The notes beneath the pieces are model-generated. The model ran no database searches. It was given only the letters and a program-made list of their open reading frames with translations, and was not told the DNA's origin. Positions 6,443-15,559 of a stretch of 37,978 nt of DNA are shown in pieces (position 1 is the stretch's first letter; every line of letters starts with the position of its first letter). The position numbers were made by a program, and so were the translations under genes. This stretch comes from Planctomycetota bacterium (lineage in GTDB: Bacteria; Planctomycetota; Planctomycetia; Pirellulales; Pirellulaceae): NCBI GenBank assembly GCA_026692845.1, contig JAPLNM010000147.1, forward strand, positions 1 to 37,978, given 5' to 3'.

Positions 6443-9226
6443 CTAAGGTCCGTCCAGGCCCGATGCTTCTGCACCCGGTAAACTAGCACTAGGCACCAAG
6501 AGCGTCGACTCGGTGCTTGTGCTGATAGGTAAGTTCCGGTTTTGGGTGGGCATGATCCACTCGATGCTTATACCGGCAACGGACGCTCGAACGGTGCCTC
6601 GGGTTTCCAAGTAGAGTTCTAGACCCTCCTCGAGGGTGATCATCCGAAACAAACTCACACGTCGCCAGGAGGCTTGGCTCGAATCGTACGTGGACACCAA
6701 TTGGCCTAGTGCCTCGCCACCCATATTATCGCTAAACAACAATCCCGTCTGCGACTCCGACAGTGGCGATTCAACCCGAACCAAGGCTTCGATGTGCACG
6801 AGCGATCCGACAGGCAACTGAATTCTCGGTGAGGTCACGCGCATGCTCGTGCCGGCATAACCGCTTGGAATCGGCTGTCCGGTCCTGCTGGTGGCTTGCA
6901 GTACGATCGCAGGATCGCCTGTGGGGCCCGCGCCGCTTGCCATCTGAATCGAACTGTCGATCTGGTCGACCAAACGGTGGTTGCTGGTCCATCCAGACTG
7001 CTTCCAATCCGAGAGATCCACAAAGGGAGTTCCTGCCAAGGACGCGGTTTGCCAACGACGGCTTTGCAAGACACGATCGAGCTCGAAATGCAAAGGCAGC
7101 GAGAGTGGCGAGACGACCAAGGCGCTGCTGTTGACGCTTGGAAACTGCGCTTTGGCAACTTCCCACGAACTGCGAATGGTTCGCTGGGCTAAAAGAGTCG
7201 CCGCATCGGCGAACTCAGCGGCCTTGGCCAATTCGGAATTGGCCAAATACTGAAGGGATGCTCGCTGTGCCGATTGGGCTTCGCGGATCGCTTCCCAACC
7301 GGGATCCGAAGCCGGTAGTTGGCGGGAAACCAATGTCATTTGGGCAAGGGTGATCAACTGCGTTGCGGTGTCTATTCGACCTTCGATCAGGTTCGGACCC
7401 AAGCGGGTTAAAGCTCCTTGCAAGTAACTCCACGGTCCGTTGTCGACCATCGTGACCAACTGCTCGACAATTGCCGGACGCTCGATCGTCACGACCATGG
7501 CACCAGGGATGTTTTTGATCGGCACGCGTTCCAATGCACCTCGCGTGATGCGATAGATCTGGCGAGGTTGGCCCGTCACAGGGATTGTCACTTCGATGCG
7601 TTCGGTGTTAGGGGCTGGGCTGCATAGCTGATCGTAAGTCCCCGATGCGATGACAAACACCAACTGGCTCGACGGGGTCTGGAGGATCGCTGCGGTATGT
7701 TCTGAGGAATTGACCGCCACTTGGGTCCAATCCGATTCACCCGCTTGGATCCAAGGCATGAACAGTTCGATTTCCCGGTTGATGCTTGCGTAGGACTCTG
7801 CGCGGATCGAGGCGGTCTGGTCTCCGGAGTCCAACGAGAATGGGGAGCGAAAAATCCATCCCCGCGAACCTTGCATCAGACTGCGTATCCACTGCAATCG
7901 AGCTTGGAGCCGATCGTGGTCTGCAATTGGCCAAGGAGATCGGCCAAGGGCCTCCGAGGCCAAGACTCGTTGCGCAAGCCACTCATTCGATAGCTGAGTC
8001 CATAGCGATGTCATCGGAACATTCCGGCCCGCGATCGGACGCAGTTCTGTTTGCAGGATCGTCGATGCCTCCTTGGCAGACCGAACCGAGGTAGCAAGCG
8101 GCATGGGAGCAGCCAGCCAATCGCTCAGTTGACTGTAGGATCCGTGAAGCTCCCAAGCTTCGGCGACCATCGGCCTTGAAAGGGACTTCGGATAGCGACT
8201 CATCATCGCGACGCGCTGCTGGGTTGAGTCCATTTGGCTTTGATTTAAAGCCAAACCTAGCAGCCAGGCGCTCACGTGTGCATAGCGATCCGATTGGTCC
8301 TCAGTCGGGACAATCGAGGGTGGAGGTGCGATGACTCCCATTCCCGATTCGATCGATTGCTGGGCCACGAGCGGATCGTTAGGGTTGCGGGAAATCACAC
8401 CGTTGAAGCCCAGGGTTTGGAGGTAGGCGAGGCTTTCGCCTTGATGCTGGATCCAGCGAGGGACGCTTTGTTGAATACGCCGAAGCCGCTCGCCAGGGGG
8501 TTCCATCGCGATGGATGCAGGACTTGCCGGATCCTCATCGCTGAGCGTCCCTGGAGCGATCATCCCGTCAATGCTCAACTCGTCGACTTGGATTTTCGAA
8601 GTGCCGGGATATCCGTAGACACTCAAGAGGATCGCATCGACATAGGGTTCTCGAAGATCGATATCCGGGCCGAACAAGCGCCTGAGGAATCGCTGACGAT
8701 CCTCGACGAGATTCCACACATCGCTCATCGATGAGGTCGACCAGCGACCGGCCCCTTCGTGCGCCGTTCCGAAGACCACCTCGGTCAACGCCGAATGCGT
8801 CGCTGGGTGCCTTGCTCGCGGGAAAACCACCCGCATACCGATCCGAATGCCGGCTTGAGCACTGCGGATGCGTATCGAGGCCTTGAGCTCCGGAATGATT
8901 GCGCAAGCTTCGATGGGGGTGATCAAATAAACGAAGGAACCGTTTCCGTGGGTAAACTCAATTGTTTCGACTCCCGGCTCACTTCGATCCGCCGTCCGCA
9001 TGACGGTCCGAGCATCATCGCGCCAGAGGCTGAAACGGGGGGCTCCTTGGTCGAACCCATCGAGGTGCTGTGCCCAAATCGGTTGCATCGCCAAAAGGAC
9101 CAGCAGCACCAGTAGAATCCCTTGGATCGGAACAGTCCACGGAACGATCCACCTCGAGCCAGCCGAACTAATCGGACTTTGCTTGAACTTTGAGTGAGAA
9201 AAATCGTGGTCCGGCTCAAGAAGCAT
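6443..9226 (-). CDS. Large exported protein of unknown function
   Basis: This is a protein of about 927 residues. A strong hydrophobic segment (IQGILLVLLVLLAMQPIWAQ, about residues 35-54) preceded by a basic, unusually long n-region looks like a signal peptide with cleavage after WAQ. Residues 55-240 resemble a jelly-roll/carbohydrate-binding-type region. Residues about 255-310 contain RWIQHQGESLAYLQTLGFNG, and a G-E-x-L-x-x-L-x-x-L-G-F-N pattern is seen at the start of TIM-barrel glycosidase-like domains, but no catalytic acid pair could be assigned. A second beta-rich region follows residue 720. ATG at 9226 is preferred over GTG at 9232. The gene is convergent with the HEAT/TPR gene. A glycan-related role is a guess. 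Confidence 0.75.
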   Translation of the reverse strand: MLLEPDHDFSHSKFKQSPISSAGSRWIVPWTVPIQGILLVLLVLLAMQPIWAQHLDGFDQGAPRFSLWRDDARTVMRTADRSEPGVETIEFTHGNGSFVYLITPIEACAIIPELKASIRIRSAQAGIRIGMRVVFPRARHPATHSALTEVVFGTAHEGAGRWSTSSMSDVWNLVEDRQRFLRRLFGPDIDLREPYVDAILLSVYGYPGTSKIQVDELSIDGMIAPGTLSDEDPASPASIAMEPPGERLRRIQQSVPRWIQHQGESLAYLQTLGFNGVISRNPNDPLVAQQSIESGMGVIAPPPSIVPTEDQSDRYAHVSAWLLGLALNQSQMDSTQQRVAMMSRYPKSLSRPMVAEAWELHGSYSQLSDWLAAPMPLATSVRSAKEASTILQTELRPIAGRNVPMTSLWTQLSNEWLAQRVLASEALGRSPWPIADHDRLQARLQWIRSLMQGSRGWIFRSPFSLDSGDQTASIRAESYASINREIELFMPWIQAGESDWTQVAVNSSEHTAAILQTPSSQLVFVIASGTYDQLCSPAPNTERIEVTIPVTGQPRQIYRITRGALERVPIKNIPGAMVVTIERPAIVEQLVTMVDNGPWSYLQGALTRLGPNLIEGRIDTATQLITLAQMTLVSRQLPASDPGWEAIREAQSAQRASLQYLANSELAKAAEFADAATLLAQRTIRSSWEVAKAQFPSVNSSALVVSPLSLPLHFELDRVLQSRRWQTASLAGTPFVDLSDWKQSGWTSNHRLVDQIDSSIQMASGAGPTGDPAIVLQATSRTGQPIPSGYAGTSMRVTSPRIQLPVGSLVHIEALVRVESPLSESQTGLLFSDNMGGEALGQLVSTYDSSQASWRRVSLFRMITLEEGLELYLETRGTVRASVAGISIEWIMPTQNRNLPISTSTESTLLVPSASLPGAEASGLDGP

Positions 9227-9557
9227 ACGCACAGGCTCTTAGGGGGGGTTCCGTTGACGCAACTATCGCTTCTATCAAGACTTGGGGAAATTCTCTAGTG
9301 GAATCTTAAGGGGGTTCTCACTTGCCAAGGGGTGTAGAGGGTTCCGGATGTAGCGGCTATGGCGATTGTATAAATTCTTGACTAGTAAGGGTTTACGAAG
9401 CATCCTAGACCAGCAACCATCAGCCTTCGGCAGCCAGATTGGACAACTTGAGTTTTTTTAAAAAGCTGCCCCTGGTCGTTACAAACCCTACTGTTTTAAG
9501 CTCTTTTTCCCCGTACAAATTGCCCTTTTCCCGTTTGAAAGCTTTGAAAGCATTGGA
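9227..9557. other. Divergent intergenic region
   Basis: This 330-base gap lies between two divergent genes, so promoters for both must lie here or close by. It is AT-richer than its surroundings from about 9360 on. TTGACT at 9378-9383 could be a -35 box, but the matching -10 position is poor. A minus-strand open frame that starts at 9749 and runs to 9420 is antisense to the small gene at 9558 and is not supported. Confidence 0.5.
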
Positions 9558-9869
9558 ATGAATACGAAAGCGACTATCCCGGAACTTCCTACCTTGGAAC
9601 TCCCTGCAGAACTCACGGAAATGCAAGCGGCGATCGACGGACTTTCGACCGAGAACAAACTGCTCCTGCAGCCGCTGTTTCAAAGGGTTCTTGAGAGCAC
9701 CAATCGGCGACGAAAAATCCTTCAGATGGTTCAGGAATCGATTGGCCAACTACGCTTGGACATGAAGTACCTGGTATTTGATTTGGAAGCGACCCGGCGA
9801 GAGCGAGACGAGTTGCAACGCCAGGCCAGCGATTCGTTGGATGACGAATTCGGGCCGGATGCCACTTAA
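9558..9869 (+). CDS. Small coiled-coil protein of unknown function
   Basis: This 103-residue soluble protein is not recognised. After a proline-rich first 20 residues it is almost entirely helical, with heptad-like hydrophobic spacing from about residue 20 to 95 (LLLQPLFQRVLESTNRRRKI, then a run ending LEATRRERDELQRQ). This suggests a coiled-coil dimer or a small adaptor. The C-terminus is acidic (SLDDEFGPD). ATG 9558 follows TTGGA. It lies 180 bases before the kinase gene on the same strand and may be cotranscribed with it. Codon use and frame quality support a real gene. Confidence 0.65.
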   Translation: MNTKATIPELPTLELPAELTEMQAAIDGLSTENKLLLQPLFQRVLESTNRRRKILQMVQESIGQLRLDMKYLVFDLEATRRERDELQRQASDSLDDEFGPDAT

Positions 9870-10049
9870 GCTTCCTGGGAGGTTCAAAGGGTCAGGGTAC
9901 TGAAGAATTCCAACGGATTTGCCATCGCAATCGAGCTTAGCGTTTGCCCGGCACCTGGATTCTGCTTACTCTAAATGGGAATGCGATCCAACTTGCTAGG
10001 CGGTTTTGAGACTTCGAAGTACCCTCACTTACAACGATCCGATTGATCC

Positions 10050-11573
10050 ATGGAGTTTACGCCCCGATCCTTAACCCAACGCTGCATCGATCTTGAGCTC
10101 GCGACGCCTGCTCAGATCGATCGCTTGTGGGGTGAGTTGCGTACCGAGCAAGTCAGCTTCGAAGAGGTCAAATCGCATCTGCTTCGCAAAGCGATCATCA
10201 CCAATTTTCAATTGGAACGGATGCTCACCGGCGAGCGGCTCGGTTACTTTTACGGGCCTTACAAAATCCTGTACTTGATCGGTGCGGGTACGTTTGCTCG
10301 GGTTTTTCGCGCGGTGCATCGCGAGTCCGGTAAAGTCGTTGCGGTGAAAGTCTTGCGGCGTCGCCACCGCGACCAAGTCGTCCAAATCGAGCAGTTCCTG
10401 CGCGAGGGACGTATGGGTCTAGAGTTGCGGCATCCGAACATCGTTACGATTTACGACATCGTCAACGATCCGCGAGCTCCTTATCTGGTCATGGAGTTCG
10501 TCGAGGGAGAAACGCTGCGCGAGATCCTCAAGATCCGCGGTTCCTTTGAGGCGGTCCATGCCCTGAAGATCATGCATGATATTTGCTCGGGTTTGGACTT
10601 CGCCTTCCAAAAAGGAATCACCCACCGAGACTTGAAACTCTCGAACGTCCTGGTCCATGCCAGTGGTCGTTGCAAGTTGGTGGACTTTGGATTGGCGGCA
10701 TTGGCGGATACCTCGTCACCCGAAGCCATCGCGGATTGCCCGAGTGCTCGGGCGATCGACTATGCGGCCCTCGAACGAGGCACCGCGGTACGCAAGGGCG
10801 ACCATCGCAGCGACATCTATTTCGTCGGCTGCATGTTTTATCACATCGTTTCGGGGCGGGCACCGCTTGTCGAAACTCGGGACCGATTGATGCGATTGAA
10901 CATCACCCGCTTCGTCGAAATCCCTTCGCTCCACGAAGTCACTCCAGGACTTCCAGATACCATTTATGCAATCTGCCACAAAGCCATGGAGTTTAGTCCC
11001 GAGAAACGCTATCAAAATCCAGGACAAGTCCTTGCCGATGTCGATACGGCACTTAAGAAACTTCAGCGTGAAATAGACAATCCCGGGCAAACCGATGGCA
11101 AGCCTGTGCAGAGCAAGGCAGGCTCGGTAGTACCGGCCGATGTTTTGGAACCCGTGGATGTTCTCGAAGGGCAAGGAAAAACAGTCTTGATCGTTGAGAA
11201 TCGAGCGGAGCTTCAGGATCTGCTTCGTGAGAAACTCAAGAAACGCGGGTACCGGGTGCTGGTTTACAGCGATCCGGAGCGGGCTTTAGCCAAGTTCTCT
11301 CCAGACGAATCCAACCCAGCCAACTGCTTGATCCTCAGCGCGACGAACTTGGGCAATGACGCCCTAGATGCATTCAATCGCTTCGTGTCGGACGAACACA
11401 CCAAGCAGATTCCAGCTATACTGTTGGTCGATCCCAAGCAGCAGCACATCGTACGAGGTGCCAACACTTCGGATCGCCATGTACTGATCCCGATGCCGCT
11501 GAAGGTTCGTGAACTGCGAGAGGCCTTGGTTCACCTGACCAACAAACCTGTCGATACGACCCCTCAGCAATAA
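10050..11573 (+). CDS. Ser/Thr protein kinase fused to a degenerate receiver domain
   Basis: The protein has 507 residues. An N-terminal helical module (about 1-65, ending in NFQLERMLTGERLGYFYGPY) precedes a full Hanks-type kinase domain (about 70-340): glycine loop GAGTFARVF, Lys100 in VAVKVL, HRDLKLSN with catalytic Asp194 and Asn199, and DFG at 212-214. All key residues are intact, so it should be active. Residues about 377-495 have the fold pattern of a two-component receiver (KTVLIVENRAELQDLLREKL, then a strand, IPAILLV and a final LREALVHL helix). However, the acidic pair is Glu383-Asn384, the phosphorylatable Asp is Ser430, and the conserved Lys position holds Met482. It is therefore a pseudo-receiver, probably a protein-binding or sensing module. 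No membrane segment is present. A weak promoter (TTGAGA 10006, TACAAC 10030) lies just upstream. Confidence 0.9.
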   Translation: MEFTPRSLTQRCIDLELATPAQIDRLWGELRTEQVSFEEVKSHLLRKAIITNFQLERMLTGERLGYFYGPYKILYLIGAGTFARVFRAVHRESGKVVAVKVLRRRHRDQVVQIEQFLREGRMGLELRHPNIVTIYDIVNDPRAPYLVMEFVEGETLREILKIRGSFEAVHALKIMHDICSGLDFAFQKGITHRDLKLSNVLVHASGRCKLVDFGLAALADTSSPEAIADCPSARAIDYAALERGTAVRKGDHRSDIYFVGCMFYHIVSGRAPLVETRDRLMRLNITRFVEIPSLHEVTPGLPDTIYAICHKAMEFSPEKRYQNPGQVLADVDTALKKLQREIDNPGQTDGKPVQSKAGSVVPADVLEPVDVLEGQGKTVLIVENRAELQDLLREKLKKRGYRVLVYSDPERALAKFSPDESNPANCLILSATNLGNDALDAFNRFVSDEHTKQIPAILLVDPKQQHIVRGANTSDRHVLIPMPLKVRELREALVHLTNKPVDTTPQQ

Positions 11574-11598
11574 CTCTTGATTGCATCCCGGTGTTGTA

Positions 11599-13437
11599 AT
11601 GCTCAGCGCAATGCGCAAAACCCGACGCGTTCTATTTGTATGCGTCGGATGGCTGTTGGTCCCGTCGATCGGAACACTCGTAGGAATCCTCAGTGGGAGC
11701 CTTCCGGAAATTCTTCACGCGCAGGATACCGATCCGACGGCCCCAAACAAAACCGATCCGGCCAGTCCGGCCGATTCGATTGCCGATTGGCTTCCCGAGA
11801 CCACCGTGCTCTTTGGGAAAATCGCACCGGTCGAACAGTGGCTCGAACACCCCTTGAGAACCCGTTGGATCGAAACCGAGGGTTTTAAGAAGCTCTGGCG
11901 CAGCCCTCAAGCCTTGCAGGTCCGCAGTGGGATCGCTATCGGTGAAATCGCCTTAGGGCTAAAGCTCGATCAACTAGCCAAGGACCTAAGCGACCAAGGA
12001 GCGTATGTCGCGATCGATTCGCAGTCCCAGGCAGTGGCATTGATGCTGCACACACGAAGTGAACCGTGGCTGGATGACTACATCGACAAAGCGATAGATT
12101 ATTTGCGAAAGGACGCCAAGTCCAAGGGGAACTCAGATCCGATCCAGGCGACCGAATATCGCGGGATGCAAGCCTACAAAATCCAAAATGGGATCTTCGT
12201 GGCCATAGGACCGTGGATGCTCGTTACCAACCAAGGAGATTTTGCCAAAGCCGTCATCGATCACAAACTCGACAATCGTAAGGGGCTTTCGCAGGCTCGC
12301 TGGTATCAAGAAGCCAGAGACAAACTGCAGGCAACGGGATCGATCGCGGAATTATGGGTCGATCTGGCCGGAGTCCGAGAAAAGATGAAAAACAACGACC
12401 TGTTCCGCGGTCAAGCCAATGACTTCGGTGCCGAGTTGATTCTTGGAGGAGTCTTGAGTGTCCTGGCTAACACGCAAGCGATGCATGCCTCGGTGAAGTT
12501 GGACGAGCAAGGGATCGCGTTAGAGATTCAAAGCCCCTCGGATCCTGCTTGGTATGGTCAAGCCAGACAGCATTACGTCGGTCCGGACGCCAAGGGCCAT
12601 GCGCCGAATTGGCCGAACGTTCCCGGTTCGCTCGCTACGTTGTCAACCTACCGCGACTTAGCCCAGATCTGGCTTAGAGCTGGCGATTTGTTCAATCAGA
12701 ATGTCAACGACCAATTGGCTCAGGCGGACAATACGCTGACGACGATTTTTGCGGGCAAGGATTTCGGTACCGATATTCTTGGAGCGATAGAACCAGAGTT
12801 GCAGATTTTTGCCGCCGAGCGCAGTTTTGACCAAGCCGCGATCAAGCCTACGATACAACTGCCGGGTTTCGGGATGATCGCAAGGTTAAAGGAACCAGCA
12901 AAATTGCAGCGGGAGTTAAAAAGAACCTTTCAGAGTTTCATCGGATTTCTCAATGTGGTGGGGGCTCAAGAGGGGCAGCCTCAATTAGAGCAAGATACGA
13001 TCCAGCAAAATGGCGTGTCGATTTACACATCGCAATTCATCGTCGAGGAGGATCGCAAGTATCCCGATGGGCTCCCGATCCAGTTTAATTTTCAACCGAC
13101 CTTAGCATTCCTGGACGATCGGGTTGTGCTATGCACTTCAGTCGATTGTGCCAAGTCGATCCTTGGGCAAGCCGTCGTCGCTGCTGGTTCGCAAACCGCG
13201 CCGGTGCAGACTTGGTTTGAGGCCGATGGGGCATCCATTCAGAAAGCCTTGCAGCTCAACAGCAATCCGATCATCGCGCAGAATATGGTCGAGAAAGGCA
13301 ACACCCGTCTGGAGGCCAAACGGGAGTTCGATACCTTGATGTTGATTCTTGGACTCGTCAAACGCATGGATATGAGCTTAGAGTTTGAAGACCAAGCTCG
13401 CATGCGGATGCGACTAGAGGCCAACCTCGATCCTTGA
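11599..13437 (+). CDS. Exported protein of unknown function, about 612 residues
   Basis: A signal peptide is clear: basic RKTRR, hydrophobic LFVCVGWLLVPSIGTLVGIL, and cleavage after HAQ. A short Pro/Asp/Thr-rich linker follows. The rest is a mixed alpha/beta protein with repeated segments of the type G-x-x-A-(Y/F)-V-A-I, for example YVAIDSQSQAVALMLHTRSE and IFVAIGPWMLVTN. This is similar in style to planctomycete exported proteins of the DUF3352 type, but the assignment is not secure. The frame extends to a TTG at 11581; ATG 11599 is preferred, with 11611 possible. It starts 25 bases after the kinase gene, so the two are probably cotranscribed, and it could be a periplasmic effector of the same process. 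Confidence 0.7.
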   Translation: MLSAMRKTRRVLFVCVGWLLVPSIGTLVGILSGSLPEILHAQDTDPTAPNKTDPASPADSIADWLPETTVLFGKIAPVEQWLEHPLRTRWIETEGFKKLWRSPQALQVRSGIAIGEIALGLKLDQLAKDLSDQGAYVAIDSQSQAVALMLHTRSEPWLDDYIDKAIDYLRKDAKSKGNSDPIQATEYRGMQAYKIQNGIFVAIGPWMLVTNQGDFAKAVIDHKLDNRKGLSQARWYQEARDKLQATGSIAELWVDLAGVREKMKNNDLFRGQANDFGAELILGGVLSVLANTQAMHASVKLDEQGIALEIQSPSDPAWYGQARQHYVGPDAKGHAPNWPNVPGSLATLSTYRDLAQIWLRAGDLFNQNVNDQLAQADNTLTTIFAGKDFGTDILGAIEPELQIFAAERSFDQAAIKPTIQLPGFGMIARLKEPAKLQRELKRTFQSFIGFLNVVGAQEGQPQLEQDTIQQNGVSIYTSQFIVEEDRKYPDGLPIQFNFQPTLAFLDDRVVLCTSVDCAKSILGQAVVAAGSQTAPVQTWFEADGASIQKALQLNSNPIIAQNMVEKGNTRLEAKREFDTLMLILGLVKRMDMSLEFEDQARMRMRLEANLDP

Positions 13438-13573
13438 TCGAAGTGTTTTGGTTCAGCGAAGAAAACAATCAAAGGACAGCTCCAAAACTCAGGGAATTTT
13501 CAATCCGCCCTCCGTTTGAATTTGCCTTGCGACCGACTCCGCAAAGATCGTTGCCTTTCAAGAAGATGGGAAC

Positions 13574-14278
13574 CTAGATAGGTCCATTACCATGGGAAGC
13601 CAAGCGGCTTCGACGTCGACGAACGTACATCAGCATGCTGCCTCCGATACCGAAAATAGCCATCGAGGCGGGCTCGGGTGTTATCGTGGCAACCTGTCGA
13701 AGTCCGAACGCTCCAGAGGAGCTATTTGCGAACGAAAAAAGCTGCATCCTCAGAGTGTAGATTCCGGTAACCCCCTTTTCATGCAGCTCTCCAGAGCCTG
13801 CCAAGCTATACAAAGAGCCAAACCTCGGATGGATAGTCAAACCGGTGAATTGGTCCGAAGCAAGTGGCAATGAAAAGGTTGGGGGATTTGGGAACGCCCA
13901 AGGACCTTGTGCCCGTACGGTGAAGCTGGTGTTCCAAATTTCAAAGTGGTAATCAGTCCAATTGTGAGGTGTCGAGTTGGTGATCTGAAACGTCATCACA
14001 CCGATCTCGTTCGAGGTAAACCCGCTGAAATTAACGATTGCATCGAAGTAGGTATGGCCTGGCGTTACGACTGCATAGTTACCAGCATCAGGTTCGATCG
14101 GAACTAAGGTGCTGTAAGGAATCCATGTCGATTCAGCGTACTTCTCCGCAACAGTGACTCCGTGAGTCATGCCGGTCTGTCCTGTGATACTCATCGCATC
14201 CGTGAGGTTTTGATCCGCAAGGGTGATTGTGCCGGCGTTCGCTTTCGCCTGAATACCGATGATTGACAAGCAAATCAT
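13574..14278 (-). CDS. PEP-CTERM sorting-domain protein
   Basis: This 234-residue protein ends in a textbook PEP-CTERM tail: TPEPASMAIFGIGGSMLMYV, then RRRRSR. In known systems this tail is recognised by exosortase (EpsH/XrtA type) and removed as the protein is delivered to the exterior or matrix. The body is beta-rich and carries no recognised enzyme motif. The N-terminus is odd: MICLSIIGIQAKANAG is hydrophobic with a good cleavage site (AKANA-G) but lacks the usual basic n-region, and an in-frame stop lies 15 bases upstream of the ATG. Either the signal is minimal or the 5' end has been damaged. No exosortase gene is in the window. It is convergent with the preceding gene. Confidence 0.85.
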   Translation of the reverse strand: MICLSIIGIQAKANAGTITLADQNLTDAMSITGQTGMTHGVTVAEKYAESTWIPYSTLVPIEPDAGNYAVVTPGHTYFDAIVNFSGFTSNEIGVMTFQITNSTPHNWTDYHFEIWNTSFTVRAQGPWAFPNPPTFSLPLASDQFTGLTIHPRFGSLYSLAGSGELHEKGVTGIYTLRMQLFSFANSSSGAFGLRQVATITPEPASMAIFGIGGSMLMYVRRRRSRLASHGNGPI

Positions 14279-14872
14279 CGTACAATAGCCTCAATGTTGC
14301 ATGCTCGATTTGTGCAGAAATGATTTCGTCTTTTGTTGTTTCTTCAAACTGTGGAAAAAATGGGCGCACGGGGCCCTCAGGGTCTCTGATAGGAGTGTCC
14401 GAACCGCAAAAACCGGTTGTGCAGAGTAAGGAAGCCTTTGAGAGTTGGCGATGATCCTTAGGGACCGCGAACAGCAAGAACAAAGCAGAAAGAACAAAAA
14501 ATCGAAACAACAAATCATGGAGAGGATTCGGTTTCGATGGCAAGCTACGCATGCTCTTCAGAAGTGGGTTCCTTCGGGCCCACAGCACCTGACTCATGAA
14601 TCTGGGCCGGGAATTCTGATAATCCGACTGCAAGTCGTTGGATTGCAGAACGCAAGAATCTGAAGGCACATGCCCGGAAAAATGGCGGATTCCCCTATGC
14701 CATTCATCGGATTATTCTTGGTTTCAATCCAGCGAGTTCGCCGTGAATAGCAATCGATCCCAACCGTAGCATGGCCCTCCGAGGCCGTGCGTGTACGTGA
14801 CGTATCGATCGCGTTCATCGACAAACGGGTCGCAGCCCCATTCTACAGGCCGAGAGGCGTTGCTGGTCTGAT
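14279..14872. other. Intergenic region of about 590 bases, no credible gene
   Basis: Open frames on both strands here have biased, Arg/Ser-rich translations and no family features. The minus-strand frame 14133-14669 overlaps the real PEP-CTERM gene. The region must contain the promoter of that gene. The one recognisable element is the CTCCGA hairpin at 14769-14790. Confidence 0.55.
14769..14790 (+). repeat. CTCCGA-loop hairpin, copy 2
   Basis: GCATGGCC (14769-14776) pairs with GGCCGTGC (14783-14790) through eight positions including one wobble, around loop CTCCGA. The preceding CAACCGTA (14761-14768) is also identical to the copy at 35362. Confidence 0.7.
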
Positions 14873-15529
14873 CTAATTAGGCTCAACCTCAACCGGTACT
14901 TTCAACGGCTTGATCGACTCCCCTTTTTTGAATTGCAAGGAACCGCGATTCCCCGGTGCATGCAATATCGCGACGGTGTTCTCTTGCATTTCGATCCGGT
15001 CGAGAAATATACGGTGGGCCAAATACATCTTTGATTCGGCCCCACTTGCCACCGGAGGTGTCAGTTCCAAATGGATCCAAAGCCATCCGCGTTCGCTCTC
15101 CATCCCAACCCATTGCAACGTGGAACGCTTGCCCATGGGCAAACTCGGATTCGCCTCGGTATCGCTCGAAGGGGTGGATTTCCGCTCCAAGGATCTCATC
15201 GGTGCCAATCCCGATATCTGCTCGGCAATCTCTTTTGTACTCAAAGTGTCAGAAAGACTTATCAAAAAGAATTGGTTTTCCAAGAAGTCGACCGCCGCCT
15301 TTGAAAAGTTCTCGGACTCTCTTGTCACACTCTCCTGGTGCAAATCGGATAATGCCAATTCCAAATCACGCGGGTGCATTCGCAGGGAAACTTCCCAAGT
15401 GCCACTCTGCGCGTTGTGTCGCATCTGGCCGATGCAAACGTGGAACGGATGACTGGCCTGCGCACCCATCCATCCCAACACTACCCAAAGCAAGCCACTG
15501 AAAAAACAGATGCGATTCGCTGTTCCCAT
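14873..15529 (-). CDS. DUF6702-like exported protein
   Basis: This is a 218-residue protein with a signal peptide (ICFFSGLLWVVLGWMGAQAS) followed at once by HPFHVCIGQMRHN, the start pattern of the DUF6702 family (HPFYVSVTEI-like). Later segments (WLWIHLELTPP) fit its beta-sandwich character. The function of the family is unknown. It is seen next to M1-family metallopeptidase genes, and here the gene starts 30 bases after an M1 gene on the same strand, which supports the assignment and a shared function. It is probably periplasmic or lipid-surface associated. Confidence 0.75.
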   Translation of the reverse strand: MGTANRICFFSGLLWVVLGWMGAQASHPFHVCIGQMRHNAQSGTWEVSLRMHPRDLELALSDLHQESVTRESENFSKAAVDFLENQFFLISLSDTLSTKEIAEQISGLAPMRSLERKSTPSSDTEANPSLPMGKRSTLQWVGMESERGWLWIHLELTPPVASGAESKMYLAHRIFLDRIEMQENTVAILHAPGNRGSLQFKKGESIKPLKVPVEVEPN

Positions 15530-15559
15530 GATTTCTGATCTTTCGTCGCTAAGCGTTCG

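Noticed and set aside
9378-9406. TTGACT-based promoter upstream of the small coiled-coil gene
   Set aside because: The -10 position is a poor match and the distance to the gene is long.
9420-9749. Antisense frame to the small coiled-coil gene
   Set aside because: It overlaps a better gene and has no family features.
14133-14669. Minus-strand frame of 178 codons next to the PEP-CTERM gene
   Set aside because: It overlaps the real gene in another frame, and its translation is a low-quality Ser/Arg-rich mix.
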